Of a stretch of DNA of 64,000 nt, positions 51,092 through 60,181 are shown piece after piece. How positions within the stretch are numbered: position 1 is the stretch's first letter; each line of letters starts with the position of its first letter. The stretch is taken from the NCBI RefSeq assembly GCF_003697845.1, contig NZ_RDQE01000011.1:1-64000 (forward strand). Reading direction: 5' to 3'. Source of the DNA: Halobellus captivus. Its GTDB lineage: Archaea; Halobacteriota; Halobacteria; Halobacteriales; Haloferacaceae. The translations under genes and the position numbers were made by a program. A model generated the notes under the pieces. The model was given only the letters and a program-made list of their open reading frames with translations, had not been told where the DNA came from and did not search any database.

Positions 51092-51286
51092 TCAGGCCGA
51101 AGCGGCCGCCTGCGACTTCTTCTGGGTGATGTATCCGGCGATTCGGTTGCGGACGCCCTTCGACTCGACGGTCGTCAGCGCGGAGACGCTCTCCTTGTTC
51201 GTCTCGAAGTCGGTGTTGAACGACTCGGGATATCGCTCCAGGAGGACGTTCGCGAGCTGTTTGATGTACTTGGGCTTGATGGCCAT
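51092..51286 (-). CDS. rps17e: 30S ribosomal protein S17e
   Basis: A 64-residue archaeal/eukaryotic-type ribosomal protein starting MAIKPKYIKQLANVLLERYP with the helix-turn-helix-like S17e core and SKGVRNRIAGYITQK. The length is normal for archaea. It lies just downstream of the cofD-DUS-CitG-DUF447 operon, a neighbourhood I recall from other haloarchaea, but with a 130-base gap and its own promoter region. Confidence 0.95.
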   Translation of the reverse strand: MAIKPKYIKQLANVLLERYPESFNTDFETNKESVSALTTVESKGVRNRIAGYITQKKSQAAASA

Positions 51287-51417
51287 ACCGAGCGATACCG
51301 GCGGGCCGAACTAAAAGGGTTCGTTCCCGTGCGAGCGGCTGTACGGGAGGATCGCGCCGCCGGAGGACTCGGATGGCGGTTCACGACGATCGGATGCCTC
51401 GCGGCGATTCGAACAGA

Positions 51418-52068
51418 TCACGACGAGTCGGGCGAGTCGCCCTCCGCGACGTCGACGACGTCGAGCCCGCACTCCGCCGCGAGGGCCCGCCAACCGGTCG
51501 CCTCGTCGATCCGGACGAACGCCTCCCGCTCGGCCGGGCCGCCACAGCGGTCGACGACGTCGGCGAAGTACCCTAGCCGGTCGAGTAGCCCGGCCGTGTC
51601 GTAGCCGGGGACGTCGAGCCGCGAGGCGGCCACCGTGGCGTCGACGACCGCGCCGAACCCCCGGTTGATCGTCGGCACTCGCTCGGAGACTACCTCGCTC
51701 TCGACGGGCTCGAGCGCCCAGGTACGCACGGTGGTGTCTCCTCGCACCTCGCTGTCGATCGTCTCGACGCGCACCTCGACCCAGGCGTCCGCACCCGGGA
51801 GGACGGGTTCGGGCTCCTCCCGAACCGTGAGCGCCGCGTCGACGAACTCGCGCGGATCGGCGGTGAACTGGACCACGCCGCCGCCGCGCTCGGTGAAGTT
51901 CCGCCAGGTCCGGGTCCGGCCGTACGTCCTGGCGGTAACGGGGGCGTCGGGCGCGTCGGGCGCGTGGAGCCCGAGCGCGGCGACGTTCCACCGGTCGTTG
52001 GGTCCGAGGGTGGCGACGACGGACTCCGTGACTCCGCGGAGATCGACCGGCCAGCCGTCGGGAGTCAT
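51418..52068 (-). CDS. DUF447-domain protein (flavin-reductase-like fold)
   Basis: A 216-residue protein. GVTESVVATLGPNDRWNVAALGLHAP, TRTYGRTRTWRNF and NRGFGAVVDATVAASRLDV are family marks. DUF447 has a split-barrel flavin-binding fold and in methanogens lies near tetrahydromethanopterin biosynthesis genes. It starts three bases after the CitG-like gene ends, so it is the last gene of the cofD operon. A role with F420 or pterin cofactors is inferred from the context. Confidence 0.82.
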   Translation of the reverse strand: MTPDGWPVDLRGVTESVVATLGPNDRWNVAALGLHAPDAPDAPVTARTYGRTRTWRNFTERGGGVVQFTADPREFVDAALTVREEPEPVLPGADAWVEVRVETIDSEVRGDTTVRTWALEPVESEVVSERVPTINRGFGAVVDATVAASRLDVPGYDTAGLLDRLGYFADVVDRCGGPAEREAFVRIDEATGWRALAAECGLDVVDVAEGDSPDSS

Positions 52069-52070
52069 CG

Positions 52071-53111
52071 TCAGGGATCCACCCCGTTTCCGTCTCCGTC
52101 GCTCCCGTCTCCGTCGCTTCCGTCCAGCCTCGCCCCGCGCCGCAGCGCGACGTACAGCGCCGCGCAGGAGAGGTCCGCCGTCGTCCCCGGGTTGATCCCG
52201 CGGTCGACGAACGACGCCGCCAGTTCCTCGGCCGCGCCGAGGTCGATCGCGTGGATCGCGTCGGCGTCGGGGGTGAAGTCGACGGTGTGGTCGTCTCGAG
52301 GGGCGTCCGCGCGATCGAGGTCCCGATCGGCATCCGGGTCGCGGTCGACACCCGAAACGATCGCGCGTGCCGTCGCACTCGCCTCGCGCGCGACCTCCGG
52401 GCCGTGAGCCGTCGCGACGAGCGTGTCGGGCTCGGCCGCGAGCAGGCCGAGGAAGGCCCTCGCGGTCCGGTCGGTCAGCGGTCCCTCGTCGGCGCGGATC
52501 CACTCGGCGGCGCGAAACGTCCGCGGGAATCCCTCGACCCACTCCTGTGAGTTGCGGTCGGGGACGCGGTCGCCGGTCCCGCCGTCCACCGCCTCGTCGA
52601 CGGTCGCGGACGCGGCCATCACGTCACGGAGCGTGAACCCGCGTTCCCGGAGGGACGGCTCGGCGTCGGCCCCGCGGCGGACGTCGAGCGCCTCGGCGTC
52701 CTCGGGTGGATCCCCGACCGCGACGTCGACATGCTCGAACGCGCGGTAGAACGCGACCGCGTCGTCGACGGTGGTACCCCGAGTCACCCGGTCGAGTCCG
52801 TCCGGCGAGAGGTCGCCGTTCCGGGTCGCACGGAGGAGCGGAACGAGAAGCAGGAGACACCCGAACTGTGTGTTCGTCCCCGCTCGATCGGCCATCCCGG
52901 CGACCGCCCGCTCGAAGGCGTGGCCGACCGCCGCGCCGCGAGCCGCACGCTCGAGTCCCTCGCGGGCCCCGACCGCCCCGCCGAGGAACGACTCGAACCG
53001 GAGGTCCGCGAGGTCACGGCGGCGATCGACGTTCCCCGGCTTCGGCGTCCCCGCGACCTCGAGGAGGAGCGCGAGGGTCGCGTCGTCCGCGGGGGCGTGC
53101 GGCGGACTCAC
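52071..53111 (-). CDS. CitG-like triphosphoribosyl-dephospho-CoA synthase family
   Basis: The 346-residue protein matches the CitG/MdcB superfamily: LLLEVAGTPKPGNVDRRRDLAD, FLGGAVGARE, AGTNTQFGCLLLLVPL, EWVEGFPRTFRAAE and the Gly-rich AALYVALRRG. Bacterial CitG makes the prosthetic group of citrate lyase. Archaea lack that enzyme and keep the protein next to cofactor genes, so the product here is probably another phosphoribosyl compound. The end is a Gly/Asp low-complexity tail. It overlaps the neighbouring gene by four bases. Confidence 0.85.
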   Translation of the reverse strand: MSPPHAPADDATLALLLEVAGTPKPGNVDRRRDLADLRFESFLGGAVGAREGLERAARGAAVGHAFERAVAGMADRAGTNTQFGCLLLLVPLLRATRNGDLSPDGLDRVTRGTTVDDAVAFYRAFEHVDVAVGDPPEDAEALDVRRGADAEPSLRERGFTLRDVMAASATVDEAVDGGTGDRVPDRNSQEWVEGFPRTFRAAEWIRADEGPLTDRTARAFLGLLAAEPDTLVATAHGPEVAREASATARAIVSGVDRDPDADRDLDRADAPRDDHTVDFTPDADAIHAIDLGAAEELAASFVDRGINPGTTADLSCAALYVALRRGARLDGSDGDGSDGDGNGVDP

Positions 53112-53965
53112 GGCGAGACCCCCCGATCGTCGGAGCGAACGAACAGCTCTCCCTCACGCCAGTCCGCGACCGCGTCCGCGACCCGGGAGAGGACCTGCGG
53201 GTCGTCGCTCGGCCGGCCGACGCTCACCGCGTCGGCCCCGTACTCGGCGTACTCGAGAACCGTCCCTCGGTCCCTGACGCCGTTGTTGGCGACGACCGTC
53301 GAGGTAGCGGTTTCGTTCGGATCGGCGTCCCGACCCGCGGAACGAACCGCCTCCGCGACCTCGGCGACGACCGCCTCCGAGTCCATCGCGTCGACGTGGA
53401 TCCAGTCCGCGCCCGCGGCCGCGACCGCGCCGGCGACTTCGGGGAGGTCGACGCCCTCGACCTCCGTGCGGACCTTCACGCTCGTCGTCGCGCCCGTCTC
53501 GGCCGCGGCCGCGACGTACTCGGCGAGCCGCTCGCGGTCCGCGAGCAGGGTCTCCCCGCAGCCGGCCGCACGGAGTTCCGGCTGCCGGCAGTGGGCGTTG
53601 ATCTCACAGACCGCCTCGCGGTCGGCACAGACCGCGGCCGCCTCGCGGACCGGCTCGACCGTCGCGCTCCGAACGTTGACGCCGGGGCGAACCGGCGCGT
53701 CCGCGAGGCTCCGGAGCTGCCGGTCGATCCACGTGATCGGATCGTCGGGGAGGAACTCGGAGCGCCCGCGGTCGACGAGGTCGCGGGCGGCCTCGCGGCT
53801 CGCCGGGTCGAGCGCGATCCCGCCCAGCACCGCGCAGTCGACGTGATCGCCGGCCGCGCGCGCCCACGACGCGTCCGACTCGCCGCTGAGGCTGGCGGCG
53901 ACGAGGAACGGCTCCGCCGGGGCCGCCGACTTCGCCGGGGGCGACGGGGCCGACGAGGGGATCAC
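53108..53965 (-). CDS. dihydrouridine-synthase-like flavoprotein
   Basis: A 285-residue TIM-barrel protein from a GTG at 53965 that overlaps the cofD stop. It shows the DUS pattern: [22 protein letters not shown] with the Cys equivalent, [10 protein letters not shown] for the FMN phosphate/substrate, IHVDAMDS, and [27 protein letters not shown]. It is shorter than canonical tRNA DUS and lacks an evident C-terminal tRNA-binding domain. Location in a cofD/CitG/DUF447 operon suggests a cofactor-linked reaction instead. Which it is cannot be decided from sequence. Confidence 0.78.
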   Translation of the reverse strand: MIPSSAPSPPAKSAAPAEPFLVAASLSGESDASWARAAGDHVDCAVLGGIALDPASREAARDLVDRGRSEFLPDDPITWIDRQLRSLADAPVRPGVNVRSATVEPVREAAAVCADREAVCEINAHCRQPELRAAGCGETLLADRERLAEYVAAAAETGATTSVKVRTEVEGVDLPEVAGAVAAAGADWIHVDAMDSEAVVAEVAEAVRSAGRDADPNETATSTVVANNGVRDRGTVLEYAEYGADAVSVGRPSDDPQVLSRVADAVADWREGELFVRSDDRGVSP

Positions 53966-54957
53966 GACACCGCCTCCAGCGCGTTCCCGCACGCGCGGGC
54001 GACGCGCTCGGCGTCGTCGACGTCGTCGAGACGGGTGTCGGTCCGCTCGACGTGACGGTCGGGCTCGGTCGGGTCGTCGTCGTCGAGGACGAACGCGTCC
54101 GCGAACGGGTAGGCGTCGACGACGCCCGCGGTCGACGGCTCGAGCCCGACCCCTGCCATCAGCTCGGCGGCGGGCCCGGAGAACACCTCGTCGCCGACGA
54201 ACGGCGAGACCGCGACGACGGGCGTCGCCTCCAGCGCCGCCTCGATCCCGGATACCGCGAGCATCGGCCCGATGCTCGTCACCGGGTTCGAGGGGCCGAT
54301 CACCACCGGCTCCGCGAGGGCCGAACGGACCTCGTCGGTCGGCTCGGCCGCGTCCGCGCCGCGGAACTCCACGTCGGCGACCGCCGGCTCGCCGCGGCGG
54401 GCGACCCAGTACCCCTGGAAGTGGAGCGTCTCGCCCGCCTCCGTGTGAACCAGCGTCGCGACCGGGTCGTCGGACATCGGCAGCAGGTCGACCGCGAGGC
54501 CGAACGCGTCCGCCAGGGTCCCGATGACCTCGGTGAGCGTGTGGCCCTCGTCGAGGAGCCCAGTTCGCGTGAGGTGGACCGCCCGGTCGCGGTCGCCGAT
54601 CTCCATGAACTCCGCGACGCCCGAGAAGCGTCGCCAGCGAGCGATCGCACGCCCCGCGGTCTGGGCGTCGTCGTCGAGATACCGCGGGCCGTCCTCGAAT
54701 CCCGCCGCCGCCGCGAGCCGGGAGAGTTCGTCGTGGGTCTCGGTGGTGTCGCCGTCGATCCCCCACCAGCGCTCCCGGTCGAGGACGTCGCCCCCGGCGA
54801 ACAGCACGGTGTCGACGTCCGGGCAGACGAGGTGGCCGCCGAGCTCGACGTCGTCGCCCGTGTTGGCGACGACCGTCACGTCGTCGAGGTCCCAGCGGGC
54901 GCTCGCGCCCTCGAGCAGTTTCGGCGTTCCCGTGCCGCCGGCGAGGAACGTAACCAT
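53962..54957 (-). CDS. cofD: 2-phospho-L-lactate transferase CofD
   Basis: Transfers the phospholactyl/phosphoenolpyruvyl group from its GDP derivative to Fo to give F420-0, a step of coenzyme F420 synthesis. The 331-residue protein starts [18 protein letters not shown] (nucleotide loop) and has [32 protein letters not shown] and PIVSP-like VVAVSPFVG segments. It is the first gene of a run of four overlapped or abutting genes, with the promoter in 54958-54990, next to element copy D. Confidence 0.95.
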   Translation of the reverse strand: MVTFLAGGTGTPKLLEGASARWDLDDVTVVANTGDDVELGGHLVCPDVDTVLFAGGDVLDRERWWGIDGDTTETHDELSRLAAAAGFEDGPRYLDDDAQTAGRAIARWRRFSGVAEFMEIGDRDRAVHLTRTGLLDEGHTLTEVIGTLADAFGLAVDLLPMSDDPVATLVHTEAGETLHFQGYWVARRGEPAVADVEFRGADAAEPTDEVRSALAEPVVIGPSNPVTSIGPMLAVSGIEAALEATPVVAVSPFVGDEVFSGPAAELMAGVGLEPSTAGVVDAYPFADAFVLDDDDPTEPDRHVERTDTRLDDVDDAERVARACGNALEAVS

Positions 54958-54993
54958 ACGCCCGCAAGGCGGGGGGCGGATTTGTATCCTCGG

Positions 54994-55117
54994 CTCCGCG
55001 GTCGGCGCGCGCGAACCGAGCGGCGGAGCCGCGAGTCGCGCGCGAGGGAGGCCGAGGTGACCCGCCAGCGGTTCCGGCGGGTCACCGAGGCCGAGGCTGG
55101 GGAGGCGTGAGGTGCGG
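54994..55117 (+). repeat. interspersed structured element, copy D
   Basis: A long outer hairpin 1 (GGCTCCGC/GCGGAGCC, 54994-55030), box CGCGAGGGAG (55041-55050), hairpin 2 GTGACCCGCC/GGCGGGTCAC (55057-55085), and the conserved box GAGGCTGGGGAGG, CGTGAGGTGCGG (55093-55117). It lies on the plus strand, divergent from cofD, before the convergent peptidase gene. The remaining 54958-55181 gap holds the cofD promoter and no gene. Confidence 0.72.
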
Positions 55118-55181
55118 TGTCGTCTGGCGTGGGGGGATCAACGGGACGCCGATACACCCGCCACGGAGAGGACCGAACCGC

Positions 55182-56075
55182 TCATTCCCTCGTCGCGACG
55201 CTCGTCTGCATCGCCTCGGTGTTGAACGCGCCGCCGACGCCGTCGGCATCACAGACGATCACGCCCGCGTCAGAGCCCGTCACCTCCTCGAAATCCGCCA
55301 TCGCCCGGTCGGCCGCGGCCTCGGCGTCGAATCCCTCCTCGAGCAGACCGACCGCCCGACGGGTGAGCGTGACTCGAGTGATGTCCTCGCCGGCCCCGGT
55401 CGCGCTCGCGCCGCCGGCGTCCGTACAGAAGAAGCCCGAGCCGACCTGCGGGACGTCGCCGACGCGACCCGCGAGCGCGAACGAGCGCCCGCCGGTCGAC
55501 GTCGCCGCCGCGAACGTCTCGCCGTCCGTCGCGACCGCGCCGACGGTGTCGTGGTCGGGGGCCGCGGAGTCGCCGCCGGAGCCACCATCGCCGCCGGACC
55601 CGAACCGCGTCTCCAACCACTCCAGGTGCTCGCTCGGAGTCCCCTCCGGCGGAGCCTCCGCCTCGTAGCGTTCCCGTTTCTCGTCGGTCAGGAGGTCGAC
55701 GCCGGTCTCGACGCCGAAGTCGGCGGCGAGCTCGACCGCGTGATCGCCCGAGAGGAGGACGTGCGGGGTCTCCTCCATCACGACGCGTGCGGCCGACACC
55801 GCGTGTTCGACGCCCGCCATCGAACAGACCGCGCCGACGGCCCGGTCCGCGGTCATCACGCCTGCATCCGTGCGGACGACCCCGTCGGACTGGACCGCGC
55901 CGCCGACGCCCGCGTTGAACCGTGGGCTCGATTCGAGGATTCGGATCCCCTCCTCGACCGCGTCGAGCGGAGTGGCCGCGGCCGCACCGGCCTCGGCCGC
56001 CTCGTCGAGGACCGCCTGTCTCGGTTCGGGCTCGTCGGGAGCGCCGCCCGCGCCGCCGTGGAGTATCACGCGCAT
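55182..56075 (-). CDS. isoaspartyl peptidase/L-asparaginase (Ntn hydrolase)
   Basis: A 297-residue precursor of a plant-type asparaginase that cuts itself before a threonine. HGGAG and SPRFNAGVGGAV are in the alpha part. The autocleavage site is DHD|TVGAVA with T177 as nucleophile, followed by GRSFALAGRVGDVPQVGSGFF and TGAGEDITR. A Gly/Ser/Asp-rich stretch (about 158-173) just before the cleavage site is the flexible linker of the family. It hydrolyses isoaspartyl dipeptides or asparagine. Confidence 0.93.
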   Translation of the reverse strand: MRVILHGGAGGAPDEPEPRQAVLDEAAEAGAAAATPLDAVEEGIRILESSPRFNAGVGGAVQSDGVVRTDAGVMTADRAVGAVCSMAGVEHAVSAARVVMEETPHVLLSGDHAVELAADFGVETGVDLLTDEKRERYEAEAPPEGTPSEHLEWLETRFGSGGDGGSGGDSAAPDHDTVGAVATDGETFAAATSTGGRSFALAGRVGDVPQVGSGFFCTDAGGASATGAGEDITRVTLTRRAVGLLEEGFDAEAAADRAMADFEEVTGSDAGVIVCDADGVGGAFNTEAMQTSVATRE

Positions 56076-56235
56076 GGTCGACCCTCCGAGGGGGACCGTA
56101 TAAGGCTCCGGAAAGCGGCGGTCCGGTGAGAGACGGTCGGGAGGGAGACAGTCCGGACGGCGGTCGGGAGGGCGACGGATTGCCCGCCCCGCGTCCGACC
56201 GCCGGTTTTTGTATCCGGCCGGCGAACCTCCGGCC

Positions 56236-57156
56236 GTGACCGATCCGCCGCCGACCTCCGTCCTCCTGCCGACCGTCCGCTGGACCGACGCCTGCGAGGA
56301 GGTCGCCGCGATGTTGGGAGCGGACGACGAACTCCTCGTGATCGCGGACGACGACGACGACCCCGTCTCCGACCGGCGAGGAGAGACGCCTGCAGGGGTC
56401 GAGATCGTGCTCGCCGGCGATCCGGACGGCTGTTCCGGGAAGGCGAACGCGATAGCGGCGGGAATGGCGGCGGCCGAGGGCGACCGGATCGTCTGGACGG
56501 ACGACGACTTTCGTCACCCGCTGGACTGGCTCGAGCGCCTCCACGCCGACTACGAGCGGCAGGGGCCGACGACGGAGCTGCCGGTGTTCGTCGGCCGCGA
56601 TCCGCTCGGCACCCTGCTCGAGCCCGCCTACCTCATCGGCGGGACGCTCGCGGTCGCCGCCGGCGGGATCGCGTGGGGCGGCGCGGTCGTCTTCGAGCGC
56701 GACGACCTCGACGAGGCCGCCTTCCGTGCGGACCTCGAGCGAACCGTCAGCGACGACGGGACCCTCTCGGAGCACCTCGAGGTGACGCCGGTGAAGCGGA
56801 CGCGGGTCGTGCCCGCGGGCGGGTCGATCCGAACGTCGCTGGAGCGGTTCGTGCGCTTCCTGTGGATCGTCCGATACCACGCGCCCCGGGCGAGCGCGGT
56901 CAACGTCGTTCTGGCGGTCGCGTTCGCGACGCTGTGTCTCGCGGCGCCGATCCCGGCGATCGGATTCGTGACCCTGTTGTCCGGGACGACGTACGCGTGG
57001 GCGGGGCTTCGCCGGCCGACGTTCCTGCTCACGGGACCGGCCGCGATCGCGATGCCGGCGTTGATGGCGTACGCGTTCGCCTGCCGGACGTTCACTTGGG
57101 GCGGTCGACGGTATCGATGGGTACGGAAACACGACGTGCGGGTGTTTCCGGATTGA
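56236..57156 (+). CDS. family 2 glycosyltransferase with C-terminal membrane segments
   Basis: A 306-residue GT-A enzyme of the ceramide-glucosyltransferase-like group: IADDDDDP near residue 37, GKANAIAAGM, and TDDDFRHPL (88-95) with the DxD-type metal motif. Acceptor loop EAAFRADLERTVSDDGTLSEHLEV precedes QXXRW-like RFLWIVRYHAPR, and two to three hydrophobic segments occupy about 218-285. A GTG at 56236, with a TATA-like TTTTTGTAT about 25 bases upstream, is chosen as the leaderless start. The stop lies within the first bases of an IS605-type end, so the last residues may have been changed by insertion. Confidence 0.85.
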   Translation: MTDPPPTSVLLPTVRWTDACEEVAAMLGADDELLVIADDDDDPVSDRRGETPAGVEIVLAGDPDGCSGKANAIAAGMAAAEGDRIVWTDDDFRHPLDWLERLHADYERQGPTTELPVFVGRDPLGTLLEPAYLIGGTLAVAAGGIAWGGAVVFERDDLDEAAFRADLERTVSDDGTLSEHLEVTPVKRTRVVPAGGSIRTSLERFVRFLWIVRYHAPRASAVNVVLAVAFATLCLAAPIPAIGFVTLLSGTTYAWAGLRRPTFLLTGPAAIAMPALMAYAFACRTFTWGGRRYRWVRKHDVRVFPD

Positions 57157-57205
57157 CATCCTCCCCGCGCTGAAGCGCGAGGCTTTCTCCTCGATTCTCC
57201 GTAAT
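57152..57205 (-). mobile_element. solo right end of an IS605/IS1341-type (tnpB) element
   Basis: Read on the minus strand, the sequence ends with GAGAAAGCCTCGCGC, TTCAGCGCGGGGAGGATGTCAA. This has the hairpin (CTCGCGC/GCGCGGGG) and the terminal GGAGGATGTCAA shared by the right ends of haloarchaeal IS200/IS605-family elements, which include the 3' part of the tnpB-associated guide RNA. No tnpA or tnpB gene remains. It is therefore a solo end or a palindrome-associated non-autonomous element, inserted at the 3' end of the glycosyltransferase gene. Confidence 0.65.
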
Positions 57206-57283
57206 TTCGCCGGACGGATGCGGTCCCGACGACGCTCGGAAAGCGGCAGGCACTTTACGGCGGTGTGAGAAGCGACGACCGTT

Positions 57284-58546
57284 ATGAGCTACGACAAGAT
57301 CGAAGTCCCCGACGACGGGGAGCGTATCACCCTAGTCGACGAGGAGACGGGAGAGCTGGACGTGCCGGAGAACCCGATCATCCCGATCCTCCACGGCGAC
57401 GGCATCGGAACCGACGTCGGACCGGCCGCCCAGAAGGTGCTCGACGCCGCCGCGGAGGCGACCGGTCGCTCCATCGCGTGGATGCGCGTGTACGGCGGCG
57501 AGAGCGCCCGCGAGAAGTACGACGAGAACCTCCCCGACGACACCGTCGACGCGATCCGGGAGTTCCGCGTCGCGATCAAGGGCCCGATGACGACGCCGGT
57601 CGGCTCCGGCTTCCGCTCTCTGAACGTCGCGCTCCGGCAGACGCTCGACCTGTACGCGAACGTCCGCCCGACCTACCACCTCGACGGCGTCCCGTCGCCC
57701 GTCAAGAACCCCGAGGAGATGGACATGATCACCTTCCGGGAGAACACCGAGGACGTGTACGCCGGCATCGAGTGGGAGGCCGGCACCGACGAGGTCGAGC
57801 AGGTCCGGGAGTTCCTCGAGGAGGACATGGGCGTCGAGGACGTGCTCCACGACGGTCCCATCGGCATCGGCGTCAAACCCATCTCCGAGTTCGCCTCCAA
57901 GCGGCTCATCCGCGAGGCGTTCGACTACGCGCTCGCGAACGACCGTGACTCCGTCACCCTCGTCCACAAGGGCAACATCATGAAGTTCACCGAGGCCCAG
58001 TTCCGCGACTGGGGCTACGAGGTCGTCGAGGAGGAGTACGGCGACGAGTTCATCACCGAGGACGAGCTCTGGGACGAGCACGACGGCGAGCGGCCCGAGG
58101 ACACGATCGTCGTGAAGGACCGCATCGCCGACAACATGCTCCAGCAGCTCCTCACCCGCACGAGCGACTACTCCGTCATCGCGACGATGAACCTCAACGG
58201 AGACTACATGTCCGACGCCGCCGGCGCACAGATCGGCGGGCTGGGAATCGCGCCCGGCGTCAACTACGGCCACGGCCGCGCGCTCGCCGAGCCCGTCCAC
58301 GGCTCCGCGCCCAAGTACGCCGGCGAGGACAAGGTCAACCCGACCGCGATGATCCTCTCCGGCCGCGAGATGCTGGATTACCTCGGCTGGTCGGACGCCG
58401 CCGACCTGGTGCGTGACGCCGTCGAGGAGACCATCTCCTCCGGAAAGGTCACCTACGACCTCCACCGCCAGATCGAGGGCGGCGAGAAGCTCGCCACGAG
58501 CGAGTTCGCCGACACCGTCGTCGAGAACATCGAGAAACTGTCGTAG
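57284..58546 (+). CDS. icd: isocitrate dehydrogenase (NADP-dependent type)
   Basis: Oxidative decarboxylation of isocitrate to 2-oxoglutarate in the TCA cycle. The 420-residue length and the motifs PIIPILHGDGIGTDV, the RSLNVALRQTLDLYANVRP substrate loop, ENTEDVYAGIEW, KGNIMKFTE, and NLNGDYMSDAAGAQIGGLGIAPG with EPVHGSAPKYAG identify icd. The NADP preference is assumed from the haloarchaeal enzyme. Its promoter lies right after the IS605-type end. Confidence 0.96.
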   Translation: MSYDKIEVPDDGERITLVDEETGELDVPENPIIPILHGDGIGTDVGPAAQKVLDAAAEATGRSIAWMRVYGGESAREKYDENLPDDTVDAIREFRVAIKGPMTTPVGSGFRSLNVALRQTLDLYANVRPTYHLDGVPSPVKNPEEMDMITFRENTEDVYAGIEWEAGTDEVEQVREFLEEDMGVEDVLHDGPIGIGVKPISEFASKRLIREAFDYALANDRDSVTLVHKGNIMKFTEAQFRDWGYEVVEEEYGDEFITEDELWDEHDGERPEDTIVVKDRIADNMLQQLLTRTSDYSVIATMNLNGDYMSDAAGAQIGGLGIAPGVNYGHGRALAEPVHGSAPKYAGEDKVNPTAMILSGREMLDYLGWSDAADLVRDAVEETISSGKVTYDLHRQIEGGEKLATSEFADTVVENIEKLS

Positions 58547-58738
58547 ACAGGTTCTCCGGCCTCCGGCCGCCGGCCGGAGACATCGAAACGCTCGCGTAAC
58601 GCGAGCCGACGTGAACCGCCACCGGTCGCCGGCGACGCCGACGTCGAAACACTCGGGACGTCCGATCTCCGGATCCCGAGTATCACCGCGGAGAATCGAT
58701 CACTGTGTTTTAAATACGAATAGTGCCTAACTTCGGCA

Positions 58739-58873
58739 ATGAAAGTCCAGTTCGAGTGCTCGTGTTCCGAGGAGATCTCCGAGTTCACTCGAGGACAGAC
58801 GAGCCGGGGGGTTCACGTCGAGTGCGGCAACTGCGGGGCGATGTACGCGGTCACGATCACCGAACTCGAGTAA
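58739..58873 (+). CDS. 44-residue zinc-ribbon-like protein
   Basis: A short frame with two Cys pairs: ECSCSEE near the start and ECGNCGAMYAV near the end, the pattern of a small zinc ribbon or treble clef. A TATA-like TTTTAAATA about 27-30 bases before the ATG indicates a leaderless gene. Below the usual length cutoff, but composition, motif and promoter agree. Function is unknown, like other haloarchaeal zinc micro-proteins. Confidence 0.7.
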   Translation: MKVQFECSCSEEISEFTRGQTSRGVHVECGNCGAMYAVTITELE

Positions 58874-58887
58874 CGTGCGGCGCGGAC

Positions 58888-59799
58888 TCATCTATCCGAC
58901 GGCCGATCCGCCGACTGGAACCGGAGCAGCACGGTCGTTCCGTCCTCGGTCGCGTCGAACTGTACGGTACCGCCCTGGAGCTCGCACATCCACTTGACGA
59001 GCCACAGCCCGATGCTGCTGGCGTGTGAGAGGGGCGTCTCCTCCTCGGCCCGAAGCACCGCCCGCTCCTCGGCGGGGATCCCGGGTCCGTTGTCGTGAAC
59101 CTCGAGGCGAGTCGTCGTCCCGTTCGTCTCGACGCGCGCGCGAACCCGTCGACTCGGATCGTCGTTGTGGGCGAGCGCGTTCTCGAACACCTCCCGGACG
59201 GGATAGCTCACCGACTCGTCGGCGCGTATCCACGCACGCTCCGGGAGATCGAGCGAGAACTCCGCGTCCGTCCGTCCGTCGTCCAGCTCCTCGACCGCCT
59301 CGTTGACGACCGTCGCGAGGTCGACATGCTCCTCGACGGGGCCGGGAGAGGCGTCCTCGATGACCCGGAGCTTCTCGCTTATCTCGACCATGTCCTCGGT
59401 GGTCTCGCGGATCGTCTCGAGACACTCGCGGCTGCGCTCGTCGTCCAGCCGACGTTCGAGCAGGTCGGCGTATCCCTGGACGACGTTGAGGTCGTTCCGG
59501 ACGTTGTGTCTGAACACGCGACTCAACACCTGGAGTTGCTGGTTCGTCGTCTCCAGTTCCTCGCGGGCGGTAACGACCCGACGGGAGCGATGGCTCACCG
59601 CCCCGTAGAGGAACACCGAGGACGCCCCGACGACCGCCAGACCACTCGCGATCCGAGCGGGTGAGAGCGGGCTCGCGGAGGCGACGATCGTCCCGACGGC
59701 GACGTCGAACGCGACCACGCACGCACCGCCGAGGAGGAGGTACAGACCCGCGACGGCGCGGGGCGACCGTTCGAACAGCCGATCCGGATCTGATCTCAT
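58888..59799 (-). CDS. membrane sensor histidine kinase
   Basis: A 303-residue protein. Two hydrophobic segments (about 15-42 and 48-68) anchor it. A short coiled coil leads to the H-box VFRHNVRNDLNVVQGY with phospho-acceptor H98. The HATPase domain has the N-box VFENALAHND, G1 DNGPGIP and G2-like SIGLWLVKW. There is no PAS or response-receiver domain and no response regulator gene nearby, so input and partner are unknown. It is the short haloarchaeal HK form. Confidence 0.92.
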   Translation of the reverse strand: MRSDPDRLFERSPRAVAGLYLLLGGACVVAFDVAVGTIVASASPLSPARIASGLAVVGASSVFLYGAVSHRSRRVVTAREELETTNQQLQVLSRVFRHNVRNDLNVVQGYADLLERRLDDERSRECLETIRETTEDMVEISEKLRVIEDASPGPVEEHVDLATVVNEAVEELDDGRTDAEFSLDLPERAWIRADESVSYPVREVFENALAHNDDPSRRVRARVETNGTTTRLEVHDNGPGIPAEERAVLRAEEETPLSHASSIGLWLVKWMCELQGGTVQFDATEDGTTVLLRFQSADRPSDR

Positions 59800-59953
59800 T
59801 TATATATCACTTAACCCCAGCGTATATCGTCCGTAACTAACGGCTCGATCCGACGTGTATTAAGTCTTCACGGTGGTGGAACGAGACCGGAGAACGGCGG
59901 ACCGGGCGCCTATGTACCGACCCACGGATCCCGCGGATCGACGTGGAAACCGA

Positions 59954-60181
59954 CTACCACTCCACACACTCGGAACAGAGGAGGTTCCCGTCGGCGTGCC
60001 AGCGTCGCGTGACCGTCGTCCCACAGCGGTCGCAGTCGGCGCCGTCCGTCGACCACGTCGACGTCGACTCGGCGGGATCGACGTCGGTGGGGATGCTCTC
60101 GTCCGGGTTGGTCTCGGCTTCCCCGTTCCCCTCACCTCCCCCGGCCGACGCGAAGTCGTCGAGCGATCGGTCCTCGGGCAT
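59954..60181 (-). CDS. small C-terminal zinc-finger protein (DUF7573-like)
   Basis: A 75-residue protein: a disordered acidic N-terminal part (1-45) and a C-terminal finger CDRCGTTVTRRWHADGNLLC followed by SEC. The CxxC...CxxC-type pattern binds one zinc. Its ATG directly abuts the stop of lysS, so it is the third gene of pyrH-lysS-zinc protein. The family number is from memory; function unknown. Confidence 0.75.
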   Translation of the reverse strand: MPEDRSLDDFASAGGGEGNGEAETNPDESIPTDVDPAESTSTWSTDGADCDRCGTTVTRRWHADGNLLCSECVEW

